A stretch of DNA of 64,000 nt from Chaetoderma sp. LZ-2023a (Eukaryota > Mollusca > Caudofoveata > Chaetodermatida > Chaetodermatidae). The notes beneath the pieces are model-generated. The model worked only from the letters and a program-made list of their open reading frames with translations. It did not search any database and was not told the origin of the DNA. Shown here piece after piece: positions 35,150 through 46,774 of this stretch; position 1 is the stretch's first letter; each line of letters opens with the position of its first letter. A program made the translations under genes and the position numbers. The stretch lies in NCBI GenBank assembly GCA_034401795.1, contig CM067374.1, forward strand, positions 95,128,511-95,192,510, written 5' to 3'.

Positions 35150-35475
35150 ACTTGAATGCTTGTTAGAATCGATTTGAAACATTGAAATTTGAAATTCCAG
35201 AATGCATCTCTAATGGTAATCTGTTGAATTGGTTGAAACTAAGTTGACTGGGAGCTACAGATGCTGCCGAGTATAGCAGCGGCTCCCAGTCAAATCAGTT
35301 TCAAATATTCTACAGAATGTTTATTAAATTGTAAATTCGCCAACGATATAGAATACAGAAACTTTCATGACAGCACAGCCTTTTGCCACTTTTGTGACGG
35401 GCCTACGTCATTTTGGATTGCATCAGATAAGAAGTAACGTATTTGATTATGACGCCAGACACTTGAGTGGCGGGT
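35150..35475 (-). mobile_element. Family B MITE copy
   Basis: AATCGATTTGAAACATTG..., hairpin TTGAAACTAAGTTGACTGGG / CCCAGTCAAATCAGTTTC around GATGCTGCCGAGTATAGCAGC, AATGTTTATTAAATTG, then a CRE arm with decayed CGTCA motifs ending near CACTTGAGTGG. Confidence 0.75.
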
Positions 35476-36149
35476 GGGATCCCCTATTATCACAAAACCC
35501 TGTCAGACAATCACGTGACAGAAAGTTAGGCTTAGTCATAGACTTATTATAGCAGTAGCCTGGGCGTCTGCATACCATCACTACGTGACGAGTTTCCAGA
35601 CCGTCGTTGGTGTGAATACAGTAAAACACAATTGCGCATGACCGCGTATCAATGACTGGCTGACGTAGACGATCAGCTGCATATATTATATTATAGATTA
35701 AAATAGCCAACACAATTTTATATATAGTCTTCAAACGCGACTCAATTCTGTTTTTTGTAATTGGAAGACGAATTGAACAGACGCTGGTGACGCATATTTA
35801 TATATTTTTATCCGAAATAAAATTGTATTGGCTATTATAACCAGGCACTTTATTCTATTACATAATATAAATAGAAACAGGAACTTAGTATTTCGGAGAA
35901 AATTATAAAATACTGAACTCTGAAATTCTTCCCCTGAGTGGAGTATAGCCGGTCTATAGCTATATATGTGTATGGGTTTAGTAGTGCTCCATGACTCTAG
36001 CTCATACTAACACCGCATTTGATGACCCCAAAATCAATTTAAAAAAATATATCTATTCAGTTGTTCGGTCTCTATATACACGAAAAGATAAGCGAAACAC
36101 CGCGAAATACGCTTACATTACTACCAGTGTCCGCAATGATATCATTATC
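35476..36149. other. Gene-free stretch
   Basis: No gene or repeat family recognised. Short frames lack domains. Confidence 0.45.
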
Positions 36150-36417
36150 CGATCTGTCACTAAAGAATCTGACGTCGTAATCAAATACGTCACATTTTAG
36201 CTGACGTCACAATACAAATAACAACGCTCCGTCTCGAAACTCGAAAAGTCCGTTACTACAGCGTATGAATTGTATGGCTTTGATGAACTTACAATTTAAT
36301 AAACATTTTGTTGAATTCTTTGAAACTAAATTGACTGGGAACTGTTGTTTCAAGATATTAAATATCTTACCTGGGAATTCATGTTTCAAAGTTTCAAAGT
36401 TTCAAAGTGATTCTAAC
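36150..36417 (+). mobile_element. Family B MITE, 3' part replaced by family A
   Basis: GAATCTGACGTCGTAATC, GCTGACGTCACAATAC, TCCGTCTCGAAACTCG, left hairpin arm TTTGAAACTAAATTGACTGGG and a short right remainder. The run (TTTCAAAG)x3 precedes a family A end at 36418. Confidence 0.75.
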
Positions 36418-36679
36418 AATGGACCGTTCCACTTTATCCATCCTTCATATGACGTCATAATCAACTACGTGACGTGTAGAATGGCATCATAATGAATGAC
36501 GTCATTATGACGTCATGACTGACCTAGATAAGTACGTCACGAACGTATATTTGAAGACGGACTATGCGTTATTGTACGAATTGTATGTCTTTAATATTTA
36601 ATAAATCCCAACACGGCGAAGTCTGGGTGGAGCTTAGCTAGAGGTGGGCGGGACATAGCTAAAACTGGAAAGGTCCATT
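36418..36679 (+). mobile_element. Family A MITE without hairpin (262 bp)
   Basis: Begins AATGGACCGTTCCAC and ends TGGAAAGGTCCATT. The CRE arm carries three TGACGTCA sites. TATTTAATAAAT joins directly to CCCAACACGGCG, so the complete central hairpin and adjoining sequence are gone. Confidence 0.85.
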
Positions 36680-36725
36680 CGGGAAAGCTCGTTTAATGAG
36701 ACATTCCATGTCAGAGTTTTAGGTA

Positions 36726-36803
36726 GTGTTCACACTAGAGTGATACTCCGGAGTAACGCCACACGTGTGACGTTACTCAGGATTACTTCTCTCGTGTGAA
36801 CAC
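36726..36803. repeat. 78-bp foldback
   Basis: GTGTTCACACTAGAGTGAT at left pairs with ATTACTTCTCTCGTGTGAAC at right, with a second inner ACACGTGTG palindrome. It may be a miniature inverted-repeat element of its own. Confidence 0.7.
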
Positions 36804-37667
36804 GGATTTCATTGGTGGTGTTTGCCGTACCTGCAGACAGTTACACCACATAGCAATATCTCAAAATATCAGATTGATCCATTTCACGACGTCATGAATA
36901 AATTTACATACATCATTTTCTGGGGAAAAAATGTGAGCATACGTGATTAACTCTCATCCATATTGCCGAGCAATAGTTTCCGTCACTGTTTACTGACGTA
37001 ACTATAAAACTGCGTGGTCCGCTGTAAAGCGAATCGTGATGACGGCTGAATGGCGTTTCCTATTATATCCCATCTGTGTAGGCGTAACTGTCTGAATTTC
37101 TGCACTTTCCATAGGGGTTAATTTTGGATATCCTGAATATTTTGAAAACAATTTAACTGACAAATTGCTTTCAAAATATTCAGCAAGTCCATAGTTATTA
37201 TTATTTGGTGGCTTCTTGCATTCAGACGGTTACGCCGCTCCAGAGACTCATAATGCACTTGTCTTGATTTGAAAGTCTTTGAAAAAACTAAAACATAAAT
37301 ATCTCTCGAACGAATAGGCCGATTTATTTGATTACAGTGAGCTATTCCTAGAATGTAGAGATCTCTGCTTTCCTAACGCTTACAAGCGGTATTGTTAAAT
37401 CAGTGAAAGAGATACAATATTACTCATTCTGGAATTACAGAAGAGCTTTTGCGATCATTTAGGATTTTTCCTGTTGGAATCTACATAATAATAGAATGAT
37501 TTTAGACACATTTCGCATCTCTTATCCTCGCTTACCACCATAGAAATTTAATGTATAGGGATTGCAAGAAACGCTTTTGTAAGACTGTCTATCTCTCAAA
37601 ACCTTGAGAGCAGCAGCGTCCCTTTCAGAGAACTATAGGTTCCCAAAGGGTACTAGACATCTGCCGG
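36804..37667. other. Gene-free stretch with a family C hairpin remnant
   Basis: At 37122-37195, TCCTGAATATTTTGAAAAC and TGCTTTCAAAATATTCAGCA form a foldback of the family C type with the centre mostly deleted. Otherwise no gene or repeat is recognised. Confidence 0.5.
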
Positions 37668-38020
37668 AATGGACCTCTCCAATTTATCCATCCATTACAT
37701 GACGTCATACACATAATCAACCATTTGGGGGTGACCTAGTCCCTAAAGGGATGGCCGTGCCATTATGGGATGATATAACGTTCCTTTTGATGTGACCTTA
37801 TCCGATCAATGGGAGTTCATTTCTGAAAAAACCTGAAGGATGATAATCGTTAAGGAGTAACCTTGGCAACACGGTGTTAACGTGATTGTTTACCACACAG
37901 ACAGCGTGTTTCTTTGGAATCACAAGGACACTATCCTGGTCAGGTTTGATGATGAAAACTGTAGGTGTAGTAGCCTAGCTAGAGCTGGGAGGGGCATAGC
38001 TAAACGTGTAAAGGTCCATT
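37668..38020 (+). mobile_element. Family A terminal shell around unrelated interior
   Basis: The left end is AATGGACCTCTCCAATTTATC with CATGACGTCATAC. The right end is GGGGCATAGCTAAACG ... AAAGGTCCATT. Between about 37730 and 37960 the sequence has none of the family hairpin or arm sequence. Either the interior was replaced, or another element uses the same ends. Confidence 0.7.
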
Positions 38021-38905
38021 TGCTCGCGAATCAAAATGCTCATTTGGAATGACAGAAAGCTTAAATTGCTGAATTTCAAGAGAACCATGGATAAGACATT
38101 CAATATGGTGCTGCCTACATAGCAATATCATTTTCAATACAATTATTTGGACCAATTTATCAGGATGTTTCCTATATAGCTCCCTATGCGATCTGTTACG
38201 TTCAAAGAGTTGAAGCACGTCCGAGGTATAGGTCTATATATTATTCATATCTCATGCAAGGGTGTACACATAACCATCACCATGGCCACCGTATATCTAT
38301 ATAATCTCCCTGAACTTCATCCTTTGAGAAACCTGGCCCAGTATAATTCCTATTTGCGGAATAGTCGCCTCTCCTTGCAGAATAATAGCCTTTTGTCTGT
38401 ATTATCTGTAGCTAGATTACAATAATAGACTTATAGAATTGCCGTCAACGGCGCCAAAGTAGCCATCAAAGGAGTCGATAACGAGCGCATTTGGTGCCGC
38501 AATTAACCTATTGCAGGTTGAATATATACAGAAATGTGGCAGTGTGAGAAATAAATAGGAAATAGGCTGCATTTTGATAGCAATTACACTGAAACTTATT
38601 GCAGTCTAAAGCAGCTACGGTGTGTCAGTGAAATGGTCGTCACTATGTGTATCACACATATAATGATACCATATCTGGCATGCTGAATAATTGTGCTGTG
38701 GCTGTGGAATCCTTAGCCACTCAATATGCTGTACTGAAGGTCTGATGACCTGAAAGCGTCTCTGAAGGGTCTCTTGAGTGTCAGTGGTTGGGAATATGGC
38801 CTTATTGTGTTGGAGTACTATACTCGACGGTAAAAAGATTCACCTATTTTGCTCTGTCCCCATTAGCAAATCAATTACAGTACGTCTACTCGATACATGT
38901 ACGTT
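38021..38905 (+). repeat. Dispersed repeat R1, copy 1
   Basis: About 885 bp that reappears reverse-complemented at about 50170-51240. Shared blocks: TGCTCATTTGGAATGA, AGGTCTATATA, TTTGAGAAACCTG, GAATAATAGCCT, GTCAACGGCGCCAAAGTAG, CGATAACGAGCGCATTTGG, GGCCTTATTGTGTTGGAGTAC. No coding capacity. It starts exactly at the family A end at 38020. Confidence 0.85.
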
Positions 38906-39474
38906 TATAAATTCTAATTAAACTGTTATAATATGCCAACATTCTATGTTACATTGTAGATCTCTGTGCGGTCAAAACGTGTAATTTCGTTCGTACAAAT
39001 AAATTTCATTTCATTTCATTTTCATTTCATTGTATCATAGTACTTCGGTCAAAAGGTTTCGCTTGGGCTCGCTCGTGGAAAAGGTTATCACAATCTGCTA
39101 ACGTGAACAGTGAGTGCTACCCTGTATTATATTGACTTAAATGGCCATCATACAGTACGGCTCATAAGCAAGTTAATCTATTTTCAAGACGAAAACAGAA
39201 ACGTGTGTGTTAGTACAATATTGAACACATGTAAGAAATGTTCGGTTAACTAATCAGCGCATACCAAAATGTACATGACTATTGCTGGCCATAACCCGAG
39301 AATACAAAAACGTTAGAATCACCAAATTGTTCGCCTGGTTAAAAATAGTTTGAGCTTTAAGTTAAAGGGTCACATGACTGACTAAGTCACGCGCCCACTA
39401 ACTGCATACCAGAATACATATTTTAACTCGGGAATCTACACCATATAGCATATATATCTATCCGCTTAACACTT
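38906..39474. other. Possible retroelement 3' tail and second dispersed block
   Basis: GTAATTTCGTTCGTACAAAT followed by (ATTTC)n at 39003-39033 resembles the tailed 3' end of a LINE or SINE. At 39155-39260, AGTACGGCTCATAAGCAAG ... AAACAGAAACGTGT recurs reverse-complemented at about 49540-49655. No gene seen. Confidence 0.45.
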
Positions 39475-39640
39475 TAACACTCATGTCAACCAAAACGGCC
39501 TCTGCAGTGGTCTTGAGAAATGCCCATTTGCAGACCAAAATAGGACTATCTTTGAAAATTTACAACTGGAATGACGGGATCGATAACCGAACCAGTCATT
39601 CAAGTGGTAAATTTTCAAAAAGAGTCTTCTTCACCATCAT
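39475..39640 (+). mobile_element. Family D MITE, 5' two-thirds
   Basis: AACACTCATGTCAACCAAAA, GCAGTGGTCTTGAGAAATG, hairpin ACTGGAATGACGGGATCG / CGAACCAGTCATTCAAGTGG, then AAAAAGAGTCTTCTTC, where it breaks off. Confidence 0.8.
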
Positions 39641-39779
39641 TCTTTCCATATCACAGAAATTAAGAAACATGATTTGACTATTGAGTATTCATTACAGCTG
39701 TCCTATTTAAACCCAGCCTAGAATCCAACAACCACTAGAAAGGAGCAGTATATTTCTTGCTAATCCCCAGCCTAAATTT

Positions 39780-40080
39780 TACACGTGTTGAAATCGATTG
39801 TAAAGGTTAAAACCTGAATTCTCAGAGTCTAACATTCAACGTTATTATACAAGTAAGCTATTGAATATTTTGAAACTAATTTGACTCCCAGTTAAATTAG
39901 TCTCACAATATTCAAGAGAATGGTTCTTAGATTGTAAATTCATCAAAGACATACAGTTTGTACACTTCTTGAGGGATTCTTCAATTTTCTTGTCGGAGCT
40001 ATACGTCTTTTTGATTGTGACGTCACCTATCATGTGACGTAAAGGTCACGTATTTGATTATGACTTGAGTGACAGAACTT
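39780..40080 (-). mobile_element. Family B MITE, hairpin shortened
   Basis: TTGAAATCGATTGTAAAGG, AATATTTTGAAACTAATTTG joined to CTCCCAGTTAAATTAGTCTC with no loop, AGATTGTAAATTCATCAAAG, TTGTGACGTCACC, ending near GACTTGAGTGACAG. Confidence 0.8.
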
Positions 40081-40159
40081 TATTAATGCACATGCGGGCA
40101 GCTCACAGCGCTTAACAGTTTGCCTGCAGAAGTTCTGAGGAATACATTTTTCTTGTGTT

Positions 40160-40265
40160 TTACCTCGCGGGATACTGAATATTTTGAAAACTATTTGACT
40201 GAAAGTTGCTGGTGGCTAAGCCACCAACAACTTTCAGTGAAATTGCTTTCAAAATATCTAACAGA
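40160..40265. repeat. Family C hairpin
   Basis: CTGAATATTTTGAAAAC, TATTTGACTGAAAGTTGCTGG and TGGCTAAGCCA loop, pairing with CCAACAACTTTCAGTG and GCTTTCAAAATATCTAACAG. Same layout and same core TTGAAA..TATTTGACTG as families A and B, but with GTTGGTGGC stem sequence and no CRE-rich arms. Confidence 0.8.
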
Positions 40266-40582
40266 TTAAGAGTTATTGCCCATTGACATTATCGTCTGGT
40301 GGCTTGCAGCAGTCAGCCACTTAATATATTGGCAAGGATTAATGTCGCTTGGACTTGTGCCATGAGTCCATGTATTATTCAATCCGCTCAGGCGAGACCG
40401 CAGTATGTGATTTCTCCGAAATACTCAATATCAATAAATTACAAAGTATAATTTATAAAAGAAGACTTTCATTTAAACAGATGCAACTGAGAGAGATTTA
40501 TTATTCGTTCGCATTGCTACGGATAAATAATAGCATTGCAATATTTTTGTTAATACTGCTAACGCGGAATGTGAAGAAAGGT

Positions 40583-40698
<116 letters not shown>

Positions 40699-40738
40699 CA
40701 GATGGTATGCATGTGCTAGCCAATGAGCCTACGTTAAC

Positions 40739-41021
40739 AATGGACCTTTCCAGTTTATCCATCCATTATATGACATCATAATCAACTACATGAATGACGT
40801 CGATAAGTATGTCACGAACGCTTAGTTGAAGACAGACTAAGCGCTGTTGTACGAACCGTATGTCTTTACTATTTAATAAACATGCTGTTGAATAGCTTAC
40901 CTGTAAAGTTTTCTGGAAATTGATAGTCAGTGAGTTCAGGGATCGATTCCAACGCAAGCGAAGTGTGGATGTAGCTCAGGTCAAGATCGGTGGGGCATAG
41001 CTAAAACGGGAAAGGTCCATT
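40739..41021 (+). mobile_element. Family A MITE, hairpin deleted
   Basis: Begins AATGGACCTTTCCAG and ends GAAAGGTCCATT. AATAAACATGCTGTTGAATA joins directly to GCTTACCTGTAAAG, so the hairpin was lost by a precise-looking deletion between its CTGTTGAATA and AATAGCTTACC boundaries. Confidence 0.85.
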
Positions 41022-41804
41022 AATTGACATGGCCTCTATAGTCTTGTTGTCAAAAACTGGATCTTTCATATGACCCAATATTGTTGGGTTTTTTTTTTAA
41101 ATCTTGATACCTTACTGATTAAGAATCTGCATGATGCCCCTCTGGCACCATTGAGGAATTAAAAAATCCAAGATGGCTGCCAAGAAGGCCGTCATAATGC
41201 ATGCGCATCTGATACGTATCTTGCTTTCCTAAACAGCTAGACTGATGATTTTAGCGCACATACCCCAAGAGTGATAACTCTTAACATAAGAATTGCCAAG
41301 CTGACTGCCAAAAAGCACGATCCGCTATGTTTCACTTCCTAGAATAGATAAAATAATCAGTGTTGGTGCCTTAATGCAGGTTGTCAGGGGGGGGGGGGGC
41401 ATAATCAGCATGTGTTCATTAAAAGACACACATTCTCTAGCTTTACTTATGATGCCAATGCAGTCAAGTAATGAAGCTTCAAATGATTGTGAAGAAACCA
41501 TTCCTCGATTGAAGAAGGTAATAGTGAATGTATGATATGGTGTGAGACGACTTTGTCACCGTTGATTATGGCACTCGTGCGTTCTTTAAGGGGGGATGTT
41601 GATAACGTGAGGAAACGTTGTGTAATATTTAATAAAATCCATATTCTTTGGATAACCAAGCGGTCAAAATGTTATTCCCACTCGAAATATCACAATTATG
41701 TAATCTATTGAAAATTTCTCTTCTGAAAACTATTTTAAAAGGAAATTGTGAATCCGCAATAGCGGTAAAGAGACACATTTCTTCTGATTTTACATGAGAA
41801 CGAA
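41022..41804. other. Gene-free stretch
   Basis: Contains an 11-base G-run at about 41388-41398. Otherwise no gene, RNA or repeat family recognised. Confidence 0.5.
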
Positions 41805-41806
41805 CA

Positions 41807-41894
<88 letters not shown>

Positions 41895-41896
41895 CG
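41805..41896. repeat. (CGCA)n microsatellite
   Basis: About 22 tetranucleotide units. The Ala-Cys-Val-Arg frame through it is an artefact. Confidence 0.98.
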
Positions 41897-42144
41897 GCCA
41901 TGGTATCTGGCACAGTGTTTTAGCGTATCATTAAATACCTACGTAATCCAAAACTAACGGATGGACGTTATCGGAACGGTTTCGGATAATGTGTTAAGCC
42001 TTGTTTGCAAATACGTGTCAAATTGCGCCAACGTTTTGGCAATGAGCAGAAATCAAAATTAATACGAGTTTGTCCTGTAGGCCTATCATTGAGTTTATGC
42101 ATTGAATCAACTATGTTGAGTGTTTATGCTCGACCACTTGGCAG

Positions 42145-42540
42145 AATGGACCGTTCCACTTTTAGCCATGCCCCGCCATCTCTAGCCAAGCTCCACCCAA
42201 ACTTCGCCGTGTTGCGATTAATCGATCCCCGAATGCCATAACTATAAATTTCGTGAAAACTACACAGGAATGCTGTTGAATATTTTGTACCTAATTTGAC
42301 TGGGCGCTGTTGTTGCCTATGGCAGCAACAGCGCCCATTCAAATTAGTTTCAAAATATGCAACAATATTTATTAAACAGTAAAGACAATTCGTACAACAA
42401 CGCATAGTCCGTCTTCAAATATGCGTTCGTGTCGTACTTATCCACGTCATTCATGACCTCATTCATTATGTTGTCATTCTACACGTCACGTAGTTGATTA
42501 TGACGTCATATGATGGGTGGATACTCTGGAAAGGTGAATT
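42145..42540 (-). mobile_element. Family A MITE, complete (396 bp), reverse orientation
   Basis: Begins AATGGACCGTTCCAC and ends TGGAAAGGTGAATT. CCATGCCCCGCC arm; full hairpin ACCTAATTTGACTGGGCG / GCCCATTCAAATTAGTTTC around TTGCCTATGGCAGCAA; then TTATGACGTCATATG. Confidence 0.9.
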
Positions 42541-42599
42541 ATGTCGGGACAACCTAGAACGCCATTGTCGTCAGAATATTGCCAAGTATTTTGAGATAA

Positions 42600-42870
42600 C
42601 AATGGAAGAATCCCATTTTAGCTATGCCCCATCGATCCCTAGCTAAGCTCCACACACACTTTGTCTGTGTTGGGATCAATCCATCCCTGCGCTCTCTGAA
42701 TCTCAATTTGCAGAAAACTAAACAGGTAAGCTGTTGAATATTTCAAATCAAATTTGACTTGGTGTTGTTCCTGCCTATGGCAGCAGCAGCCCTAACTCAA
42801 ATTAGTTTCAAAATATGCAGCATAATTTGTACTAAATACTAAAGACATACAATTCGTACAACTGTCTTAC
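42600..42870 (-). mobile_element. Family A MITE, truncated at right
   Basis: AATGGAAGAATCCCATTTTAG, GCTATGCCCCATCG, hairpin AATCAAATTTGACTTGG / AACTCAAATTAGTTTCAAA, ACTAAAGACATACAATTCG, and then unrelated sequence. Confidence 0.75.
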
Positions 42871-43542
42871 TTTGAATGTGGCGCAACATTAGCTTCAAAA
42901 TCGTCAATTAATTTAATTGTCAATTTTCCAATAGGAACATGATGATGGAACCAACTAATTCATAATTAAGTGAACATTCGGCTAATTAAGGCCTGTTATT
43001 TCTTTGCCGATGGCAATGGATTCGCATATGAGCAAACTTGTCTGATAAGTCAGGCTGAATCAATGACTGCTGCTTGTTAAGAAAAATGATCAAGCTAAGC
43101 AACGGTACCAGGTCACCAGGTACACCTGATACAGAACGTACGAAGAACCATCACAGGTCATTGTCAAGCTATTGACTATGGAGGTTATGAGATAGCGTGT
43201 CCGATGTTAGGGCGGGCACTATGTCGATGTGAGAGTGTCCTTGGTCAATAGACGCTAATTAGAACTTATTTGCCGAAGGCGTCCAAGCGAAAGAGATAAT
43301 TTATTGGAAAGCTAGAGGGTGTTCAGATAAACATCCCACATCTTCCGCTTGTTAGCTTGTCAAATTGATTCCCGATTTGACGATTTCTCAATCTTATAGA
43401 CGCTGCTGATGTTAATACAGTATGGCGTGTTTTATATTGGATACGTCTTCGAGGGCTAAATGGTGTTCACTAAAGACAGACAGCCGCATGAGAAATCTGA
43501 ACCATGATAGGAAGATTATCCTGGTGAGACAAGATGATGCCC
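42871..43542. other. Gene-free stretch
   Basis: No gene or repeat family recognised. Confidence 0.5.
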
Positions 43543-43780
43543 CATTAACCATTTAGCCCTCATAGCAGCCAAAAACGGCTTCAGCAATGCTCTTGAGAAA
43601 TGCCCATTTGCAGACCAAGAGAAGACTTTTCGAGAATTTTCACTGGAATGACTTACTCAATAACCGAGCCAGACATTCCAGTGGTAAACTTTCAAAAATA
43701 GTTTTCTCTTGGCCTGCAAATAGACATTGTCCATGAGAAAATTGAAATTTTCTTGAATAAATTCGAGGATTAAAGGGTTA
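43543..43780 (+). mobile_element. Family D MITE, complete (~238 bp)
   Basis: Begins ATTAACCATTTAGCCCTCAT and ends GAGGATTAAAGGGTTAA. Outer arm pair GCAGACCAAGAGAAGAC / TTTCTCTTGGCCTGC. Inner pair CACTGGAATGACTTACTC / GAGCCAGACATTCCAGTGG. Best example of the family together with 57604. Confidence 0.9.
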
Positions 43781-44401
43781 AGACAGGTGGTTGTTTACCT
43801 CCAATCTTAGAGAAAAACAATCTCGTGGCACCTGAAATCAGTATATATGCAGGTATGCCACCTGCTGACCATTCTAATAGCCACTAAGAATAGATTCATA
43901 GGTAAGAAAAATATAGGAAAAATTGTATAATATATAGATGGTGAAATGAGGCCACTAACGACTGCGGTGCGCTTAATAAAAATAGGTTGACATTGAATAT
44001 TTATTTCTAATGATATAAGTTGCTTCTAACAGTAATAAGAACTTTGTCCCAGCACCTTGCTGAATATGATTGGTTAGAAGCCGATTGAGTAATACATGTA
44101 CATGCCGAAAGGCAAAACATGTGCCTATGGGCGCCTACATGAGTGGACTTCTTTAAAGTATGTCAACGAATAAATACAAGTTGCAAAGAAACACAACCAT
44201 GTGGTAACAAATATTCATTTCATTAGCTGAACAATAAAATAAGAATATGTGTCTTTAAAATCCATTTCTTGGTGCTCTCTAAGATGACCATATAAGGTCG
44301 ATCTGACTGTGAATCTAAGAGATCGGTATCTTGATAGAAGTGGCTCTCCACGAATTGAGAGAGAGACACCCAATATTGTGTCACCTACTCGTGTATTTTT
44401 A
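43781..44401. other. Gene-free stretch
   Basis: No gene or repeat family recognised. Confidence 0.5.
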
Positions 44402-44817
44402 TCAAAGCCAATTAGATCTGAATGTCTGTGTTAGTAACATGTGCAGGATGGGGCAAACAAACTCGATGGCACTTATCCTTTCATTACGCAAATCATCAAA
44501 CTCACGCCAACTATGGGAAACATATATGCATAAAAATATTCTTTCGACAATTCGCTTGCTGGCTGTATAGTAAATGTTGCACAAATTAGTGAATTTTAAT
44601 AAATGCATAAAATAACATATTAAAACAGTAAAACACCAATCTTGTAATATATCATAACCTCCTTTGTAGGAGAAGCGCATTAACATATGTAAGTGTGGCC
44701 TATTATTCAGAATAGCGTTCTGCCCTTGTGGAACGATGGCTGTGCTGATTACAAGATTACTCCCTATATCCAAATAACCATATGTCTTTCTCATGAACAA
44801 TTAACAATAATAAACAA

Positions 44818-45252
44818 TTAGATAGAAATAGTATCGAAATCGGACATACTAAGTAGTTTGTATCTACGTGTATGAAGTAAGTGCGCTAAGCATCTAGCAT
44901 GGAACTGTAATGTGCTCAGGAACTCATGTTTCAGTAGCTCAGGATCGATGATTCTTGCACAACCTAACAAAAATTGTGCGAGGTCTTTAGCTGAATAATC
45001 ACTAACACCTAAATGACAATCTTTAGGTATTAGTGATTTTAATAATATTGAATAGATTAGGGCGGTACCTCTATTATGATAAATTCCAAAGGATGTTGCC
45101 ATCTGTGACAAACATAATGAACAATCACGTGACGAGAATGTATCTATTCCACAATGCATAGTCTCCAAGCAAAATACAAAGTCCGCTATTGACAATCTCG
45201 ATTTCTCAGAGTGCCCCCAAGGATAAATATGACTAGTATGGATATATTCCAA
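44818..45252 (-). CDS. Unrecognised 144-codon open frame, possible exon
   Basis: An uninterrupted minus-strand frame from ATG at 45252 to a stop at 44818. The translation has balanced, protein-like composition (cysteine- and leucine-rich, with helix-like stretches such as LAQFLLGCARIIDPELLKH and FHARCLAHLLHTRRY) and lies outside any repeat I can identify. I do not recognise the family. A second minus-strand frame of 132 codons follows (44800-44402). A 43-bp inverted repeat at 44996-45038 (AATCACTAACACCTAAA / TTTAGGTATTAGTGATT) lies within the frame, which is unusual for coding DNA and lowers confidence. It could be a mobile-element gene remnant or chance. Confidence 0.3.
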   Translation of the reverse strand: MEYIHTSHIYPWGHSEKSRLSIADFVFCLETMHCGIDTFSSRDCSLCLSQMATSFGIYHNRGTALIYSILLKSLIPKDCHLGVSDYSAKDLAQFLLGCARIIDPELLKHEFLSTLQFHARCLAHLLHTRRYKLLSMSDFDTISI

Positions 45253-45274
45253 ACAAACGAATAAAACGTGCTGC

Positions 45275-45754
45275 GTGGAAGGTCAAATAACAATGTACCA
45301 ACAAATGTTAATTGCAAGCTTAGTCCACGGGGAACACTCTCGAAAACCATGTGCAATGTCGCAGCGTGTAAAGTGCAGCGTGATATTTGCAAAAGATATA
45401 GCCACTAAACAGCTTTTACAACAACATACCAACAAAGTATCATATATGAACAACAACACTTCTAGAGGTCCTGAACGCCCTGGGCGGGAAATATTTCAAA
45501 CAGCACTGAGACCCAAAGCGATAGCGGCAACGGCTGCCCCTTCCAGCACGGAACACAAAGTAACCCAGACGTGGTGCATGTGCACTGACGATATTGGCCT
45601 TACTCATACTGCAGTGGCCCAGGAAGAAACCATCTACGGAATTACCTACACAATACGGAACAAAAAGCCATACCATTACCCTAGTCTGACCCCGAGGCTA
45701 TGTGTGCTCCACCGTCTCTTGAAGCATTCAGGAGCAGTTGGGAAGATGATGTAA
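45275..45754 (+). CDS. Unrecognised 159-codon open frame, doubtful
   Basis: A plus-strand frame overlapping minus-strand frames. The composition (many Thr, Lys, Gln, Ala) shows no domain, signal peptide or membrane segment I recognise, and there is no clear splice or promoter context. Listed because it is the longest open frame outside repeats in this area. More likely chance than gene. Confidence 0.15.
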   Translation: MEGQITMYQQMLIASLVHGEHSRKPCAMSQRVKCSVIFAKDIATKQLLQQHTNKVSYMNNNTSRGPERPGREIFQTALRPKAIAATAAPSSTEHKVTQTWCMCTDDIGLTHTAVAQEETIYGITYTIRNKKPYHYPSLTPRLCVLHRLLKHSGAVGKMM

Positions 45755-46580
45755 TACGTGATAGCAGTTTGAATTATGGAAGTAAATGTAAAGATCCACG
45801 TTGGGAGTGATCACATTCAAATCAGTGATGAGCATCAAGCGGCCTAGATGATATCATAGGAAGCAGTAATAAGACGTTTCTTCCTGATTATTCGTCTACT
45901 CAGTTCCAGCTTACCGCAGAAAGGATACTACGGACCTTAGCACGTGTTTTTAAACTGAGAGGCTAACTAAACGACCGACAGATCAAGCGACCAACACTCC
46001 AACTGACAAAACAAGGGCCATACAGATAGAAGGACATATACCATTGACTAGTTGAAAATAAAAATTACGATAGTTTTCAGATTAATTTGACACGTGTTGA
46101 TGTGCTCCCACGTTTCCGGAAATCATACGCCTTGCTCGTGCAAATTCTAGAGAATGCTTATACCAATATCACAGTAAGCGCATACTTTTCTAAGGCGTTG
46201 GAGCAGCTGTGCTATTCTTCTGGATAAAGCAATTATACACTGGCATTACAAGATTTGCAAATACCTCGGTCATATCGATTTTCTGACACTTTGTCTCATA
46301 TTTCTCACTTGTATTGCAAATCTCCACACCATATAATGGTACTCCAAGCCAAATACAAAGGACTCTGATATTTGGATAATGCTGTTCTGTGAGTCTTCAT
46401 CAAAGGTTAAATTCTAATTCCTTTTGGGAACGTGATGCGAAATTATCCTCTTAGGTATTTTTGTTAAGAGCAATATCATGTCGTTTCACTGTTTCGTCTC
46501 CGTTGTACTGTTTTTTCCCTTTGAAAACGGCGTTGTTGCCAACAGCAAAGGCTTTTATCAACCCCGTTGTCACAATATAT
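45755..46580. other. Gene-free stretch
   Basis: No gene or repeat family recognised. Confidence 0.5.
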
Positions 46581-46676
46581 ACTGAACACATAACCCGGTT
46601 AGACTTTTCGCTGTTGTATATATATATATATATATATATACAACAGCGAAAAGTCTAACCGGGTTATGTGTTCAGT
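46581..46676. repeat. Perfect 96-bp palindrome with (TA)n centre
   Basis: The left arm ACTGAACACATAACCCGG...CTGTTG (36 bp, 46581-46616) is matched without mismatch by its reverse complement at 46641-46676. The centre is 24 bases of alternating TA. Such a structure can extrude a cruciform. Confidence 0.95.
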
Positions 46677-46774
46677 TACTGTAGGCTGTCGTTGCCCTCT
46701 TTCCATGACTAATTCCGGCTAGTATTATTGGCGGCATAGCTTCTGCTCTGACAAGAGGGATACAGTGATAGATT

